Shown here: positions 52,802 to 62,081 of the stretch, in pieces
Layout: every line of letters begins with the position of its first letter
Position numbering within the stretch: the stretch's first letter is position 1
Source: Lysobacter sp. 5GHs7-4
GTDB lineage: Bacteria > Pseudomonadota > Gammaproteobacteria > Xanthomonadales > Xanthomonadaceae
Length of the DNA stretch: 64,000 nt
NCBI RefSeq assembly: GCF_021284765.1
Contig: NZ_CP089924.1
Span: 4,110,001-4,174,000 of the forward strand
Direction: 5' to 3'
The notes under the pieces: generated by a model
Seen by the model: the letters and a program-made list of their open reading frames with translations, nothing else
Database searches by the model: none
Told to the model about the DNA's origin: nothing
Position numbers and translations under genes: made by a program

Positions 52802-54118
52802 ATGATCAGACCGCTTCCGCCCCTCATCCAAGGCATCGCCCTGTGCGCGCTGCTGGCCTCAGGCAGCCTGTGGCCGCGCGATGCGTCCGCCGCCGAGCCC
52901 ACCGACCGCGCCTGCATCGGCAGCTACCGCCTTAGCGACGGACGCGATGTCGATCTGGCCGTGTCCGACGAAAGCCACTACCGCTGGCGCATGAAGGACG
53001 GCACCAGCGGCAAGCTGAGCGGGGCCGCGCGCGGCGCATGGGTGAGCACGCTGGGCTGGACCGACCGCGCCGACGGCCATCGCGTCGACCTGCGCGATTG
53101 CGCGCGCGGCCGCATCGCGTTCGACCGCATCGCCGGCGAGCGCCTGAAGTTCGAGGTCGTCGAAACCAGCTTCCAGGCCGGCGATGCAACGCTGGCCGGC
53201 CGCCTGGTGCTGCCGGCCGGCGACGACGCCGTGCCGATCGTGGTGTTGGTGCACGGCTCGGAGCGCGACTCCGCACGCGACTACTACGCGCTGCAGCGGC
53301 AGTTCCCGTCCGAGGGCATCGGCGCTTTCGTCTACGACAAGCGCGGCACCGGCGCGTCCACCGGCCGCTACACGCAGAACTTCCTGACCCTGGCCAACGA
53401 CGCGATCGCGGCGCTGCGCGAGGCGCGGCGCCTGGCCGGCACGCGCGCCGGACGCATGGGCTATCAGGCCGGCAGCCAGGGCGGCTGGGTCGCGCCGCTG
53501 GCGGCGCGGATCGAACCGGCGGACTTCGTGATCGTCAGCTTCGGCCTGGCCGTATCGCCGCTGGACGAAGACCGCGAGGCGATCGCGCTGGACATGAGCC
53601 GCCGCGGCTACGGCCCCGACGTGGTCGCCAAGGCTATGGAGGTGGCCGATGCCACCGCTGTGGTCCTGCAAAGCGATTTCCGCGAAGGCTACGACGGCCT
53701 GGCGAAGATCAAGCAGCGTTACGGCGCCGAACCCTGGTTCAAGTTCGTGCGCGGCAATGTGAGCTTCTTCATCCTGGAAAAACCAGAAGCGGAACTGCGC
53801 ACGGTCGGACCGACGCTGTTTCCGGGCACGCCGCTGGATTACGACGCCATGCCGGTGCTGCGCAACCTGCGCGTGCCGCAGCTGTGGCTGTTGGGCGGCG
53901 AGGACATCGACGCGCCCAGCGCGGAAACCGTGCGGCGCCTGACCGGGCTGGCCCAGGCCGGCGCACCCATCCGCCACACCGTGTTTCCGCATGCCGAGCA
54001 CGGCATGTACGAGTTCGAAGTCGGCGCCGACGGCAGCCGCCTGTCGACGCGCCAGCCCGCGGACTATTTCCCGCAGATGCGCGACTTCATCAAGAGCGGC
54101 TCGGTCCAGCCACGGTGA
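52802..54118 (+). CDS. Exported alpha/beta hydrolase
   Basis: 438-aa periplasmic or secreted hydrolase. A signal peptide (LIQGIALCALLASGSLWPRDASA) is followed by an N-terminal domain of about 100 residues (ACIGSYRLSDGRDVDLAVSDES) that precedes the hydrolase fold. The fold contains VPIVVLVHGSERDSARDYY (oxyanion region HGS), FVYDKRGTGASTGRY, the nucleophile elbow AGSQGGW (Ser), the acid region WLLGGEDIDAP and the His in HAEHGMYEFEV. The elbow has Ala rather than Gly at position -2, a tolerated variant. The substrate is unknown (esterase or peptidase). Divergent from the MocR gene, suggesting regulation by it. Convergent with scoB. Confidence 0.88.
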   Translation: MIRPLPPLIQGIALCALLASGSLWPRDASAAEPTDRACIGSYRLSDGRDVDLAVSDESHYRWRMKDGTSGKLSGAARGAWVSTLGWTDRADGHRVDLRDCARGRIAFDRIAGERLKFEVVETSFQAGDATLAGRLVLPAGDDAVPIVVLVHGSERDSARDYYALQRQFPSEGIGAFVYDKRGTGASTGRYTQNFLTLANDAIAALREARRLAGTRAGRMGYQAGSQGGWVAPLAARIEPADFVIVSFGLAVSPLDEDREAIALDMSRRGYGPDVVAKAMEVADATAVVLQSDFREGYDGLAKIKQRYGAEPWFKFVRGNVSFFILEKPEAELRTVGPTLFPGTPLDYDAMPVLRNLRVPQLWLLGGEDIDAPSAETVRRLTGLAQAGAPIRHTVFPHAEHGMYEFEVGADGSRLSTRQPADYFPQMRDFIKSGSVQPR

Positions 54119-54150
54119 AGCAGATCGAGTAGCCGCGGCGGCGGTTGGCG

Positions 54151-54173
54151 AAGGTGCGCGAGCGGCGCACCTT
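54151..54173. terminator. Hairpin between convergent hydrolase and scoB genes
   Basis: AAGGTGCGC-GAGCG-GCGCACCTT, a 9-bp perfect stem with 5-nt loop. Few Ts follow on either strand, so it is probably a moderate bidirectional terminator. Confidence 0.55.
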
Positions 54174-54186
54174 TGCCGTTATGCGC

Positions 54187-54822
54187 TCAGGCGGCGCGCT
54201 TGAACGCCACGCCGGTCTTCTCGCGCAGCTCGTCCTCGCCCACGCCGGGCGCGGTTTCCACCAGCACCAGGCCCTCGTCGGTCACGTCCATCACCGCCAG
54301 TTCGGTGATGATGCGGTTGACCACGCCCAGCCCGGTCAGCGGCAGCGTGCATTCGGGCAGGATCTTGTGTTCGCCGTTCTTGGCGCTGTGCTCCATCAGC
54401 ACCACCACGCGCTTGACGCCGGCCACCAGGTCCATCGCGCCGCCCATGCCCTTGACCATCTTGCCGGGCACCATCCAGTTGGCCAGGTCGCCCTTGTCGG
54501 TGACCTGCATCGCGCCCAGGATCGCCAGATCGATGTGGCCGCCGCGGATCATCGCGAAGCTGTCGTGGCTGCCGAAGTAGCTGGCGCCGTCGCGCGCGGT
54601 CACGGTCTGCTTGCCGGCGTTGATGAGGTCGGCGTCGACCTCGGCCTCGGTCGGGAACGGGCCGATGCCGAGCAGGCCGTTTTCGGACTGCAGCCACACG
54701 TCCATGCCGTCGGGGATGAAGTTGGCCACCAGCGTCGGCAGGCCGATGCCGAGGTTGACGTAGGCGCCGTCGGTGAGTTCCTGCGCGGCGCGCTGCGCCA
54801 TTTGATCGCGGGTCCAAGCCAT
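54187..54822 (-). CDS. scoB: 3-oxoacid (succinyl-CoA:acetoacetate) CoA-transferase subunit B
   Basis: Beta subunit of the CoA-transferase that interconverts succinyl-CoA and acetoacetate with succinate and acetoacetyl-CoA. 211 aa, standard size. Features: [19 protein letters not shown]; the [12 protein letters not shown] motif that carries the catalytic Glu; [54 protein letters not shown]. The start is the ATG at 54822, 56 bp after scoA, so they form one operon. Together with ETF-QO it supports ketone-body and fatty-acid oxidation. Confidence 0.97.
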   Translation of the reverse strand: MAWTRDQMAQRAAQELTDGAYVNLGIGLPTLVANFIPDGMDVWLQSENGLLGIGPFPTEAEVDADLINAGKQTVTARDGASYFGSHDSFAMIRGGHIDLAILGAMQVTDKGDLANWMVPGKMVKGMGGAMDLVAGVKRVVVLMEHSAKNGEHKILPECTLPLTGLGVVNRIITELAVMDVTDEGLVLVETAPGVGEDELREKTGVAFKRAA

Positions 54823-54878
54823 GTCGAATTCCTTAAGAAGTGTCGTGAGCGTCGAGTCGTCGGTGAGCGCTGCGCGCC

Positions 54879-55616
54879 TCAGGCGCGCACGGTGCGCTGC
54901 TCGATGCGCTTCTCGGGCGCGGCGTTGAGCACGATGCGATCGACGTAGATGCCGGGCAGGTGGACGTGGTCGGGATCGATCGCGCCGACCTCGACGATCT
55001 GCTCGACTTCGGCCACGCAGACCTTGCCGGCCATGGCGCAGGCCGGATTGAAGTTGCGCGCGGTCTTGCGGAACACCAGGTTGCCGGCGGTGTCGGCCTT
55101 CCAGGCCTTGACCAGCGAGACGTCGGCCTTGAGCGCGGTTTCCATCACGTAGTGGTGGCCGTCGAACTCGCGCGTTTCCTTGCCGTCGGCGACCACGGTG
55201 CCGTAGCCGGTGCGCGTGTAGAAGGCCGGAATGCCGGCGCCGCCGGCGCGCAGGCGCTCGGCCAGCGTGCCCTGCGGGTTGAATTCCAGATCGAGCTCGC
55301 CGGACAGGAACTGGCGCTCGAACTCCTTGTTCTCGCCGACGTAGGACGAAATCATCTTGCGGATCTGCCGCGTTTCCAGCAGCAGGCCCAGGCCGAAACC
55401 GTCGACGCCGGCGTTGTTGGAGATCGCGGTCAGCCCCTTGACGCCGCTGTCGCGCAAGGCGGCGATCAGGGCCTCGGGAATGCCGCACAGGCCGAAGCCG
55501 CCGACCGCCAGGGTCTGGCCGTCGGCAACCAGTCCGCGCAGCGCTTCGTGGGCATTGGGGAACACTTTGTTCTTCGCGGCGCCGGCGCTGCGCGTCGCGG
55601 CAATGGCCTCGGCCAT
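54879..55616 (-). CDS. scoA: 3-oxoacid CoA-transferase subunit A
   Basis: Alpha subunit, 245 aa. Family features: [25 protein letters not shown] with the Gly-rich loop, [19 protein letters not shown], the [38 protein letters not shown] block, and [22 protein letters not shown]. The first 15 residues ([15 protein letters not shown]) are a short Ala-rich extension; an internal start is possible. First gene of scoA-scoB. The 118-bp gap to the divergent ATP-grasp gene should contain its promoter. Confidence 0.97.
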   Translation of the reverse strand: MAEAIAATRSAGAAKNKVFPNAHEALRGLVADGQTLAVGGFGLCGIPEALIAALRDSGVKGLTAISNNAGVDGFGLGLLLETRQIRKMISSYVGENKEFERQFLSGELDLEFNPQGTLAERLRAGGAGIPAFYTRTGYGTVVADGKETREFDGHHYVMETALKADVSLVKAWKADTAGNLVFRKTARNFNPACAMAGKVCVAEVEQIVEVGAIDPDHVHLPGIYVDRIVLNAAPEKRIEQRTVRA

Positions 55617-55734
55617 GGTGGGGGAACTCCTGTGCGGGATGGGCGCAGTTTACCGTGCCGGGCCGCCCCGCCCCACCGGACATTAGGGCAATGGTCACTC
55701 GTGCGGGGACGCGCGCCGACGTTAGACTCGATCC

Positions 55735-56676
55735 ATGCGCACCCTCGCCCTGGTCACCGCCATCGCCGCCACCGGAACCGACACCGATATGGTGCCGCTG
55801 CTCGAAGCCTGCGCCCGCGCCGGCTGGCCTGCGGACGTGCGCGCCTGGGACGACCCCACCGTGACCTGGTCACGATACGACGCCGTACTGCTGCGCTCGC
55901 CCTGGGACTACACCGAGCGCCTGCCGGAGTTCCTGGCCTGGTGCGAACGCGTCGCCGCACGATCGCAATTGCTCAATCCGCTGCCGGTGGTGCGCTGGAA
56001 CACCGACAAGCACTACCTGGCCGACCTGGCCGCACGCGGCGTGGCGGTGGTGCCCAGCGCCTACGTCGAACCCGACGCCGATCCGCTGCCGGCGCTGCAG
56101 GCCTTCCTGGCCGACCACGCCGAAGCCGGCGAGTTCGTGGTCAAGCCCACGGTCAGCGCCGGCTCGCGCGATACGCAACGGTATGCGCGCGCGCAGGAAT
56201 TCGCCGCCGCCAATCACATCGCGCGCCTGCTCGACGCCGGCCGCAGCGTGCTGCTGCAGCCTTATCTGGCCTCGGTCGATCGCGACGGCGAAACCGCGCT
56301 GCTGTACTTCGACGGCGACTACAGCCACGCGATCCGCAAGGGCGCGCTGCTGCGCCCGGACACCGGCGCCACCGAGGCCTTGTTCGCGCCCGAGCAGATC
56401 GTGGCGCGCGAACCGGCCGCCGACGAACATGCGCTGGCGCAAGCCGTGCTCGCGGCCGCGCACGACGCGCTGAGGCTGGACGCGCCGCTCGCCTACGCGC
56501 GCGTCGACCTGATCCGCGACGGCGACGGTACGCCCCGATTGCTGGAGCTGGAACTGTGCGAGCCGTCGCTGTTCTTCCCATATGCCGAGGGCAGCGCGGA
56601 TCGGTTTGTGGCGGTGTTACGGCGCGCGCTATCCAAGCTCAGGAACGAACGCGCAAAACCGTCGCAAGATCAGTAG
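55735..56676 (+). CDS. ATP-grasp ligase, RimK/DcsG-like
   Basis: 313-aa cytoplasmic ATP-grasp protein. It starts [31 protein letters not shown], then [28 protein letters not shown], a pattern shared with the glutathione-synthetase-like ATP-grasp family that includes DcsG (D-cycloserine ring closure). The ATP-binding part: [18 protein letters not shown] (Lys and Gly-rich loop), [22 protein letters not shown] and [28 protein letters not shown] with the metal-binding Glu residues. No cycloserine cluster genes are near, so the substrate is unknown. Monocistronic; its 3' end overlaps the small gene on the opposite strand by a few bases. Confidence 0.85.
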   Translation: MRTLALVTAIAATGTDTDMVPLLEACARAGWPADVRAWDDPTVTWSRYDAVLLRSPWDYTERLPEFLAWCERVAARSQLLNPLPVVRWNTDKHYLADLAARGVAVVPSAYVEPDADPLPALQAFLADHAEAGEFVVKPTVSAGSRDTQRYARAQEFAAANHIARLLDAGRSVLLQPYLASVDRDGETALLYFDGDYSHAIRKGALLRPDTGATEALFAPEQIVAREPAADEHALAQAVLAAAHDALRLDAPLAYARVDLIRDGDGTPRLLELELCEPSLFFPYAEGSADRFVAVLRRALSKLRNERAKPSQDQ

Positions 56677-56870
56677 ATCTCCAAGACCAAACAGTATGGC
56701 TCCTCGGCCTCGGTCGCCCAGGAATCTCCCGGCTTGTCGACGTTCTCCACCTGAAACTGGCTGAACAATCCGCGGCGCAGGATGCGGTACTCGTCCTTTT
56801 TCAATGCCAGATTGTCGAAACGAACTTCGACTTTCATCTGGCTTCCCGTCAAGACCATCAGTTCAGACAT
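56670..56870 (-). CDS. Small hypothetical protein, partner of the upstream lipoprotein gene
   Basis: 66 aa, acidic C-terminus ([23 protein letters not shown]), basic middle (LKKDEYRILRRGLFSQF). No signal peptide or membrane helix. The start is well supported: GGGGGAG lies eight bases before the ATG and 21 bp after the stop of the lipoprotein gene. Not recognised. Codon use is less GC-biased than in flanking genes, as in its partner. With one cysteine and a compact size it may be a small soluble binding protein. Confidence 0.7.
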   Translation of the reverse strand: MSELMVLTGSQMKVEVRFDNLALKKDEYRILRRGLFSQFQVENVDKPGDSWATEAEEPYCLVLEIY

Positions 56871-56891
56871 GGCGTTGCTCCCCCTACAGAA

Positions 56892-58235
56892 CTATTGCGT
56901 GGCGTTAACCAGTAGACGCACAAGACCAGGATCTATGCGCCTAATCTGTTTCTCGAAATCATCGACGGTCTTCGCGACCAGGATTTGTCTGCGGCGCTCC
57001 TTCGGCAATTTCACACCTGCCTTCTGCGTCAAGGCATCCAAGGTCGCAGCATTCAAGCTTTTTCCCTGTGCGAAATAAGTCCACAATGCGCCGACCCAAC
57101 TGCGAGTATCGCCCTCAGCTTTCTGCTGAAGCGCCAAGTACTCAGCTTCCTCGCTTTTGAGCTCGGCCTTACGCGTCAGCACCAACTGTTCGACCAGTCC
57201 CTTACAGGCGTCATAAAAGCCCTGATCCGCACCGCCACTGGTTGGTCCATTGCGAAACCGCACCACGCAGGCCATCTCGATTTCATTGAAGTTGTCGCTC
57301 TGCTTCACGATCTCCAGCACGACTTGTGCGATGTCCTTGTTCGCCGCCAACCCCTGCTGCTGCGCCGAGCTCGCCGACCCCCAAGCCGTGACCAGGGCGT
57401 CGCCTTGTCGCTGCAGCGCGGCGGCCAGCGTCGCCTGATAGGCGGTTGCCTGCTTGTGCGCGTCCGCCGCGGTGTCCGCTGCATCGCACTTGGCTTTCTT
57501 GTCCTTGAGTTGCGCCTCGGTGACCTTGTCGTTGGGCGCTTTCGGCGCGCTGGCGCAGTCGCCTTCGGGCGTTTGATCGTAGGCGGCCTTGGCGGCGGTC
57601 GCACTGGCCTTTTTGGCGTCGGCCTCACGCTGCCTCGCGGCATCGAGCAACTTGATGGTTTCCTCTGTAGTCCCGGTGTCCGTCGCCTTGGCCAGCGTGG
57701 TCAGCGCCGTGGACTGCGCCCGGGCAACCCCGGTGATTTGTTCGATCGCTAGAATATGGACCATGGCGCGCTGGTCACGCGCCGCCTGCACGATGAACTC
57801 GTCGGTGCTCACCGCACCGCTGAGGTAGCGCTCGCAATTGCGGAACATCGCTTCGCGCAGGATGTTGACTGTTTGAGTGCGTTCGATCGTGGCCGCGTTT
57901 TCGGACAGTGTATGCCTGAGCGCCGTGCTGACCGCGTCTGCTTTCTTGGCGGTGAAGCTTGCTTCGGCCTCTGCCGACAGGCTGGTGGCAAGAGCAGTAA
58001 AAACGTCCGGCGGCGGCTCCGAACAGAAGCGTCGATAGAGGCGACCATCCACCGCACTGGGCGCGCCCACCGCACTGATGACGTTACGTTGCTTGGCGTC
58101 GATGCTGAGGATGTGCGCCTTGTAACCCCAAGGCGACGACGTGCGGTGAATCGACGTCGCGCACCCCAGCAGGGCGCACGACAGCAAGAACACGATCGAA
58201 ACGCGAATAGCGGCGATACGCCGACGGCCGTCCAT
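56892..58235 (-). CDS. Unrecognised large lipoprotein
   Basis: 447-aa lipoprotein. The signal peptide (IAAIRVSIVFLLSCALLGC) carries a lipobox ALLGC with Cys25. The mature protein is mostly helical: Ala/Lys/Asp-rich segments at about 185-285 (LLDAARQREADAKKASATAAKAAYDQ; AQLKDKKAKCDAADTAADAHKQAT) look like coiled coils. A globular C-terminus is at about 310-447 (ACVVRFRNGPTSGGADQGFYDACKGLVEQL; VKLPKERRRQILVAKTVDDF). Several Cys pairs are present (RRFCSEPP, FRNCERYL, GDCASA, YDACKG). I know no family for it. GC content is visibly lower than in neighbours, and the flanking genes are core metabolism, so a horizontally acquired two-gene unit is possible. Confidence 0.82.
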   Translation of the reverse strand: MDGRRRIAAIRVSIVFLLSCALLGCATSIHRTSSPWGYKAHILSIDAKQRNVISAVGAPSAVDGRLYRRFCSEPPPDVFTALATSLSAEAEASFTAKKADAVSTALRHTLSENAATIERTQTVNILREAMFRNCERYLSGAVSTDEFIVQAARDQRAMVHILAIEQITGVARAQSTALTTLAKATDTGTTEETIKLLDAARQREADAKKASATAAKAAYDQTPEGDCASAPKAPNDKVTEAQLKDKKAKCDAADTAADAHKQATAYQATLAAALQRQGDALVTAWGSASSAQQQGLAANKDIAQVVLEIVKQSDNFNEIEMACVVRFRNGPTSGGADQGFYDACKGLVEQLVLTRKAELKSEEAEYLALQQKAEGDTRSWVGALWTYFAQGKSLNAATLDALTQKAGVKLPKERRRQILVAKTVDDFEKQIRRIDPGLVRLLVNATQ

Positions 58236-58518
58236 AGCCTTCCCCTTGCGCTGGCAGCGGTGTCTTCCATGACCGACCAGGGACGGGATTCGTCAGTTAC
58301 CGCTCAGGACTGCACGAATTCGCGTTCGCCCGTATCGACCCCCAGGCATGGAGTACTCCAGGCGCATGGCTTTGCCAAGCGCTATTCGACGAACGGTAGC
58401 GGTGCAGGCTGAAGAAGCATGCGCTTACTACTCAATATCGGCATATTTTCCACTGCCGCGCGCACGGCATGCGAAGCGAGGCAGTCCGGCACGGAAATTG
58501 CGTCGTCCAGCGACTCCG
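58236..58518. other. 283-bp gap before manC stop
   Basis: Should contain the promoter of the lipoprotein gene (minus strand). It is less GC-rich near 58400-58500 than the rest. I see no gene, terminator or repeat that I can support. Confidence 0.4.
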
Positions 58519-59931
58519 TCAACTACGCCCGTACACATCCTCAAGCCGGACGATGTCGTCCTCGCCCAGGTAACCGCCGGACTGCACTTCGATCAGCTCG
58601 ACCGGCTCGCTGCCGCGGTTGCGCAGGCGGTGCACGCTGCCGCGCGGGATGTAGGTGCTTTCGTTCTCGCGCAGCTCGAACACCTTGTCGTCGCAGGTGA
58701 CCTCGGCCACGCCGGACACCACGATCCAATGCTCGGCGCGATGCTGGTGCTTCTGCAGGCTGAGCGCGGCGCCCGGCTTGACCACGATCTTCTTGACCTG
58801 GAAGCGCTCGCCCACGCCGATGGAATCGTAGCTGCCCCAGGGCCGGTAGACCTTGCGGTGGAAAAGATGCTCCTGGCGGCCGGCGGCCTTGAGCCGGTCG
58901 ACGATGACCTTGACGTCCTGGACCCGGTCCTTGCGCGCGACCAGGGTCGCGTCGGCGGTGTCGACGATCACCAGATCCTCGACGCCGAGCGTGGCGATCA
59001 TGCGCCGGTCGGAGGCGCGCACCAGGCTGTCGCGGGTGTCGACCGAGATCACGTCGCCCTCGTGACGGTTGCCGTCGGCATCGCGTTCGGCCACCGACCA
59101 CAGCGAGGACCACGAGCCGATGTCGCTCCAACCGCAGCTCACCGGCACCACCGCGGCGCGATCGGTCTTTTCCATCACCGCGTAGTCGATGGAATCGCTG
59201 GGGCTGGCGGCGAACGCCTCCTGGCCCAGGCGCAGGAAATCCAGATCGGTGCCGGCGCTGTCGAACGCGGCCTGAGCGGCGGCGTGGATCGCCGGCGCCA
59301 GCCGCGCCAGCTCGTCCAGGTAGCTGCGCGCGCGGAACAGGAACATGCCCGAGTTCCAGGCGTAGGTGCCCTCGGCCAGGTAGCGCTCGGCGGTGGCCTG
59401 ATCGGGCTTCTCGACGAAGCGCTGGATGCGGTACCCGTCCTCGCCCAAGGCGTCGCCGCGCAGGATGTAGCCGTAGCCAGTCTCGGCATAGTCGGGACGG
59501 ATGCCGAACGCGACCAACCAGTCCTCGCGCCCCAGCCGCATCGCGGCGGCGACGGCGTCGCGGAACGCGGCCTCGTCGTCGATCAGATGGTCGGCCGGCA
59601 TCACCAGCAACAGCGCCTCGGCGTCGCCGGCCAGCGCATGCAGCGCCGCGGCCGCGATCGCCGGCGCGGTGCTGCGCGCGACCGGCTCCAGCAGGATGCC
59701 GCCGCTGCGCACGCCGATCGCCTGCAACTGCTCGCCGACCATGAAACGGTGGTCGTCGGCGCAGACCGTGATCGGCGCCTGCGCCTGCGGCAGCTTGCTC
59801 GCGCGCAGCACGGTTTCCTGGAACAGCGAATGGTCCCCGATCAGCGACAGGAACTGCTTGGGTTGGTTCTGTCGCGAAAGCGGCCACAATCGGGTTCCGC
59901 TACCGCCGCTGAGGATGACCGGGTGAAGCAT
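58519..59931 (-). CDS. manC: Bifunctional mannose-1-phosphate guanylyltransferase / mannose-6-phosphate isomerase (ManC/XanB)
   Basis: Makes GDP-mannose and isomerises mannose-6-phosphate/fructose-6-phosphate for polysaccharide and LPS synthesis. 470 aa, type II PMI-GMP length. The N-terminal nucleotidyltransferase has the pyrophosphorylase signature LSGGSGTRLWPLSRQNQPKQF at residues 8-28, MPADHLIDD near 115 and FVEKPDQATAERYL near 170. A C-terminal cupin isomerase domain (about 350-465) reads RPWGSYDSIGVGERFQVKKI, then HQHRAEHWIVVSG and STYIPRGSVHRLRN with metal-binding His. In Xanthomonas the equivalent is XanB. Divergent from the mutarotase-like gene. Confidence 0.96.
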   Translation of the reverse strand: MLHPVILSGGSGTRLWPLSRQNQPKQFLSLIGDHSLFQETVLRASKLPQAQAPITVCADDHRFMVGEQLQAIGVRSGGILLEPVARSTAPAIAAAALHALAGDAEALLLVMPADHLIDDEAAFRDAVAAAMRLGREDWLVAFGIRPDYAETGYGYILRGDALGEDGYRIQRFVEKPDQATAERYLAEGTYAWNSGMFLFRARSYLDELARLAPAIHAAAQAAFDSAGTDLDFLRLGQEAFAASPSDSIDYAVMEKTDRAAVVPVSCGWSDIGSWSSLWSVAERDADGNRHEGDVISVDTRDSLVRASDRRMIATLGVEDLVIVDTADATLVARKDRVQDVKVIVDRLKAAGRQEHLFHRKVYRPWGSYDSIGVGERFQVKKIVVKPGAALSLQKHQHRAEHWIVVSGVAEVTCDDKVFELRENESTYIPRGSVHRLRNRGSEPVELIEVQSGGYLGEDDIVRLEDVYGRS

Positions 59932-60065
59932 TTCGACTCCGCACTGGGGTTACGCCGTGAAGGGTACCGGATCGCGACCTCGCGCCGCCGGATTTGCGGC
60001 CCGCCGGCCGGGGCCGCCGCTCAGGCGCCAGTCACCCGGGCTCTGCGCCACGTCCGGGAGGCGGC

Positions 60066-60872
60066 ATGAGCGGCAATCCGGCGCGGGTGCGCCTGCAGGG
60101 GCCGGACGGCGCACAGGCGTGGGTGTCGCTGCAGGGCGGACAGGTGCTGTCCTGGATCTGCGCCGGTCGCGAACGCCTGTACCTCAGCCCGCACGCGCGC
60201 TACGCGCCGGGCCAGGCGATCCGCGGCGGCGTACCGGTGATCTTTCCGCAGTTCTCCGACCGCGGCCCCGGCCCGCGCCACGGTTTCGCGCGCACGCAGC
60301 TGTGGACGCACGCCGGCGCAGGCCGGTTCCTGCTGCGCGACGACGATGCCACCCGCACGTTGTGGCCGCATCGGTTCGAAGCCGAGCTGTCCGCCGAACT
60401 GGGACGGGACTCGTTGGCGATGTCGCTGCGTATCGCCAACACCGGCCACGAGGCTTTCGAGTTCGGCGCCGCCCTGCACACCTATCTGCGTCTGGACGAG
60501 CTGGCGCGGGCGGGGCTGATCGGCCTGGGCGGCCGCCGCTACCTGGATGCGACCCGGCACGACGCGCCCGGCGTGCAGCACGAAGCGCAGCTCAGCTTCG
60601 CCGGCGAGGTCGACCGCCTCTATCCCGACGCCGCCGGCGGTCTGACGCTGCACGAGGACGGCCGCCGCCTGGCGATCCGCAGCGACGGCTTCCCCGACAC
60701 CGTGGTCTGGAACCCCGGCGAACGCCTGGCCGCGGACCTGGCCGACCTGGGCGCCGGCGAACACCGTCGCTTCGTCTGCGTCGAAGCCGCCGCCGCGGCC
60801 GCGCCGCTGCGGCTGGAGCCTGGCCAGCGCTGGCAGGGATCGCAGACCCTCACCGTCCAGGACCCGCACTGA
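60066..60872 (+). CDS. D-hexose-6-phosphate mutarotase / aldose 1-epimerase-like protein
   Basis: 268-aa cytoplasmic protein of the YeaD/aldose-epimerase family, which interconverts alpha and beta anomers of glucose-6-phosphate-type sugars. The ATG at 60066 follows GGGAGGCGGC. Features: SLQGGQVLSWICAGRERLYLSP, AIRGGVPVIFPQFSDRGPGPRHGFARTQ with an active-site His, FGAALHTYLRLDEL with the second His, and VVWNPGERLAADLADLGAGEHRRFVCVEAAA with the catalytic Glu. Sits between manC and the wxc-type cluster, so a link to sugar-phosphate supply for surface polysaccharide is plausible. Confidence 0.9.
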   Translation: MSGNPARVRLQGPDGAQAWVSLQGGQVLSWICAGRERLYLSPHARYAPGQAIRGGVPVIFPQFSDRGPGPRHGFARTQLWTHAGAGRFLLRDDDATRTLWPHRFEAELSAELGRDSLAMSLRIANTGHEAFEFGAALHTYLRLDELARAGLIGLGGRRYLDATRHDAPGVQHEAQLSFAGEVDRLYPDAAGGLTLHEDGRRLAIRSDGFPDTVVWNPGERLAADLADLGAGEHRRFVCVEAAAAAAPLRLEPGQRWQGSQTLTVQDPH

Positions 60873-60971
60873 GCCGCCACGCCCGACGCGAGCCGTTGCG
60901 GGCGGCGCGGTGGCGACGGCGCTGGTCCTGCCGCCGTCTGGCAAACTACCGGCCAGCGTCCGGCGGCCTCC

Positions 60972-62081
60972 ATGACCTCGCACAGCATCCCGATCAACTC
61001 GCTACTGCGGCATATCGAACCGCTGCAAGCCGCGCTGGCGCAGGCCGCCAACGACGTCATCGGCAGCGGCCATTTCGTGCTCGGCCGCCGCGTCGCCGCG
61101 TTCGAGGCCGAGTTCGCCGCCTATTGCGGCAGCGGCCACTGCATCGGCGTGGCCAACGGCACCGATGCGCTGGAACTGGCCTTGAAGGGCATGGGCGTGG
61201 CGCCCGGCGACCGCGTGATCGTCGCGGCCAACGCCGCCATGTACGCGACCTCGGCGGTGCTGGCCTGCGGCGCCGAACCCGTGTTCGCCGACATCCTGCC
61301 CGACGAGGCCACGCTGGACCCGGCGGCGGTCGAGGCGGTGCTGCGCACGCAGCCCGCCGCGAAAGCGCTGGTCGCCACCCATCTGTACGGCCGGCTCGCG
61401 CGCATGCGCGAACTGCTCGCGCTGTGCCGCGCCCACGGCGTGGCCGTGGTCGAGGACTGCGCACAGGCGCACGGCGCGCGCGACGCGGACGGCGTTCGTG
61501 CCGGCGCGCTGGGCGACATCGCCAGCTTCAGCTTCTATCCGACCAAGAACCTCGGCGCCCTCGGCGACGGCGGTGCGGTGGTCTGCGGCGACGACGCGCT
61601 CGCCGCGCGCGTGCGCCAGTTGCGCCAGTACGGCTGGACGGGCAAGTACACCAACGCGCTGGCCGGCGGCCGCAACAGCCGGCTCGACGAGATCCAGGCG
61701 GCCATGCTGTCGGCCATGCTGCCGCTGCTGGACGGCTGGAACCGACGCCGGCGCGCCATCGCCAATCGCTATTCCGAGCAGATCCGCAACGCCTCGATCG
61801 CCACGTCGCCCGTAGCCGGCGACGACTACGTCGCCCACTTGTACGTAATCCGCAGCGACCGCCGCGACGAGCTGCGCGAACACCTCGCCGCAGCCGGCGT
61901 GCAGACCGACATCCATTACCCGACCCCGGACCATCGCCAGCCCTGCCACGGCGGCCGCTATGCGGACATCGACCTGCCGCATACGCAGCGCGATGCCGCA
62001 CGGGTGCTGACGCTGCCGTGTTTTCCGGAGATGACGGACGACGAGGTCGCCGGAGTGATCCAAGCATGCAACCGGTTCTGA
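60972..62081 (+). CDS. wxcK: Sugar aminotransferase, DegT/DnrJ/EryC1/StrS family (WxcK/FdtB-like)
   Basis: 369-aa PLP enzyme that aminates a dTDP-3-keto-6-deoxyhexose. Features: DVIGSGHFVLGRRVAAFEAEFAAYCG, CIGVANGTDALELALKGMGV, VVEDCAQAHGA and the PLP-lysine motif SFSFYPTKNLGALGDGGAV. Also RNSRLDEIQAAML and the C-terminal HYPTPDHRQPCH typical of the FdtB/QdtB subgroup. With the WxcM-like protein two genes downstream it fits the dTDP-Fuc3NAc (or Qui3NAc) pathway. The next gene starts inside its last codons (16-bp overlap). Confidence 0.9.
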   Translation: MTSHSIPINSLLRHIEPLQAALAQAANDVIGSGHFVLGRRVAAFEAEFAAYCGSGHCIGVANGTDALELALKGMGVAPGDRVIVAANAAMYATSAVLACGAEPVFADILPDEATLDPAAVEAVLRTQPAAKALVATHLYGRLARMRELLALCRAHGVAVVEDCAQAHGARDADGVRAGALGDIASFSFYPTKNLGALGDGGAVVCGDDALAARVRQLRQYGWTGKYTNALAGGRNSRLDEIQAAMLSAMLPLLDGWNRRRRAIANRYSEQIRNASIATSPVAGDDYVAHLYVIRSDRRDELREHLAAAGVQTDIHYPTPDHRQPCHGGRYADIDLPHTQRDAARVLTLPCFPEMTDDEVAGVIQACNRF

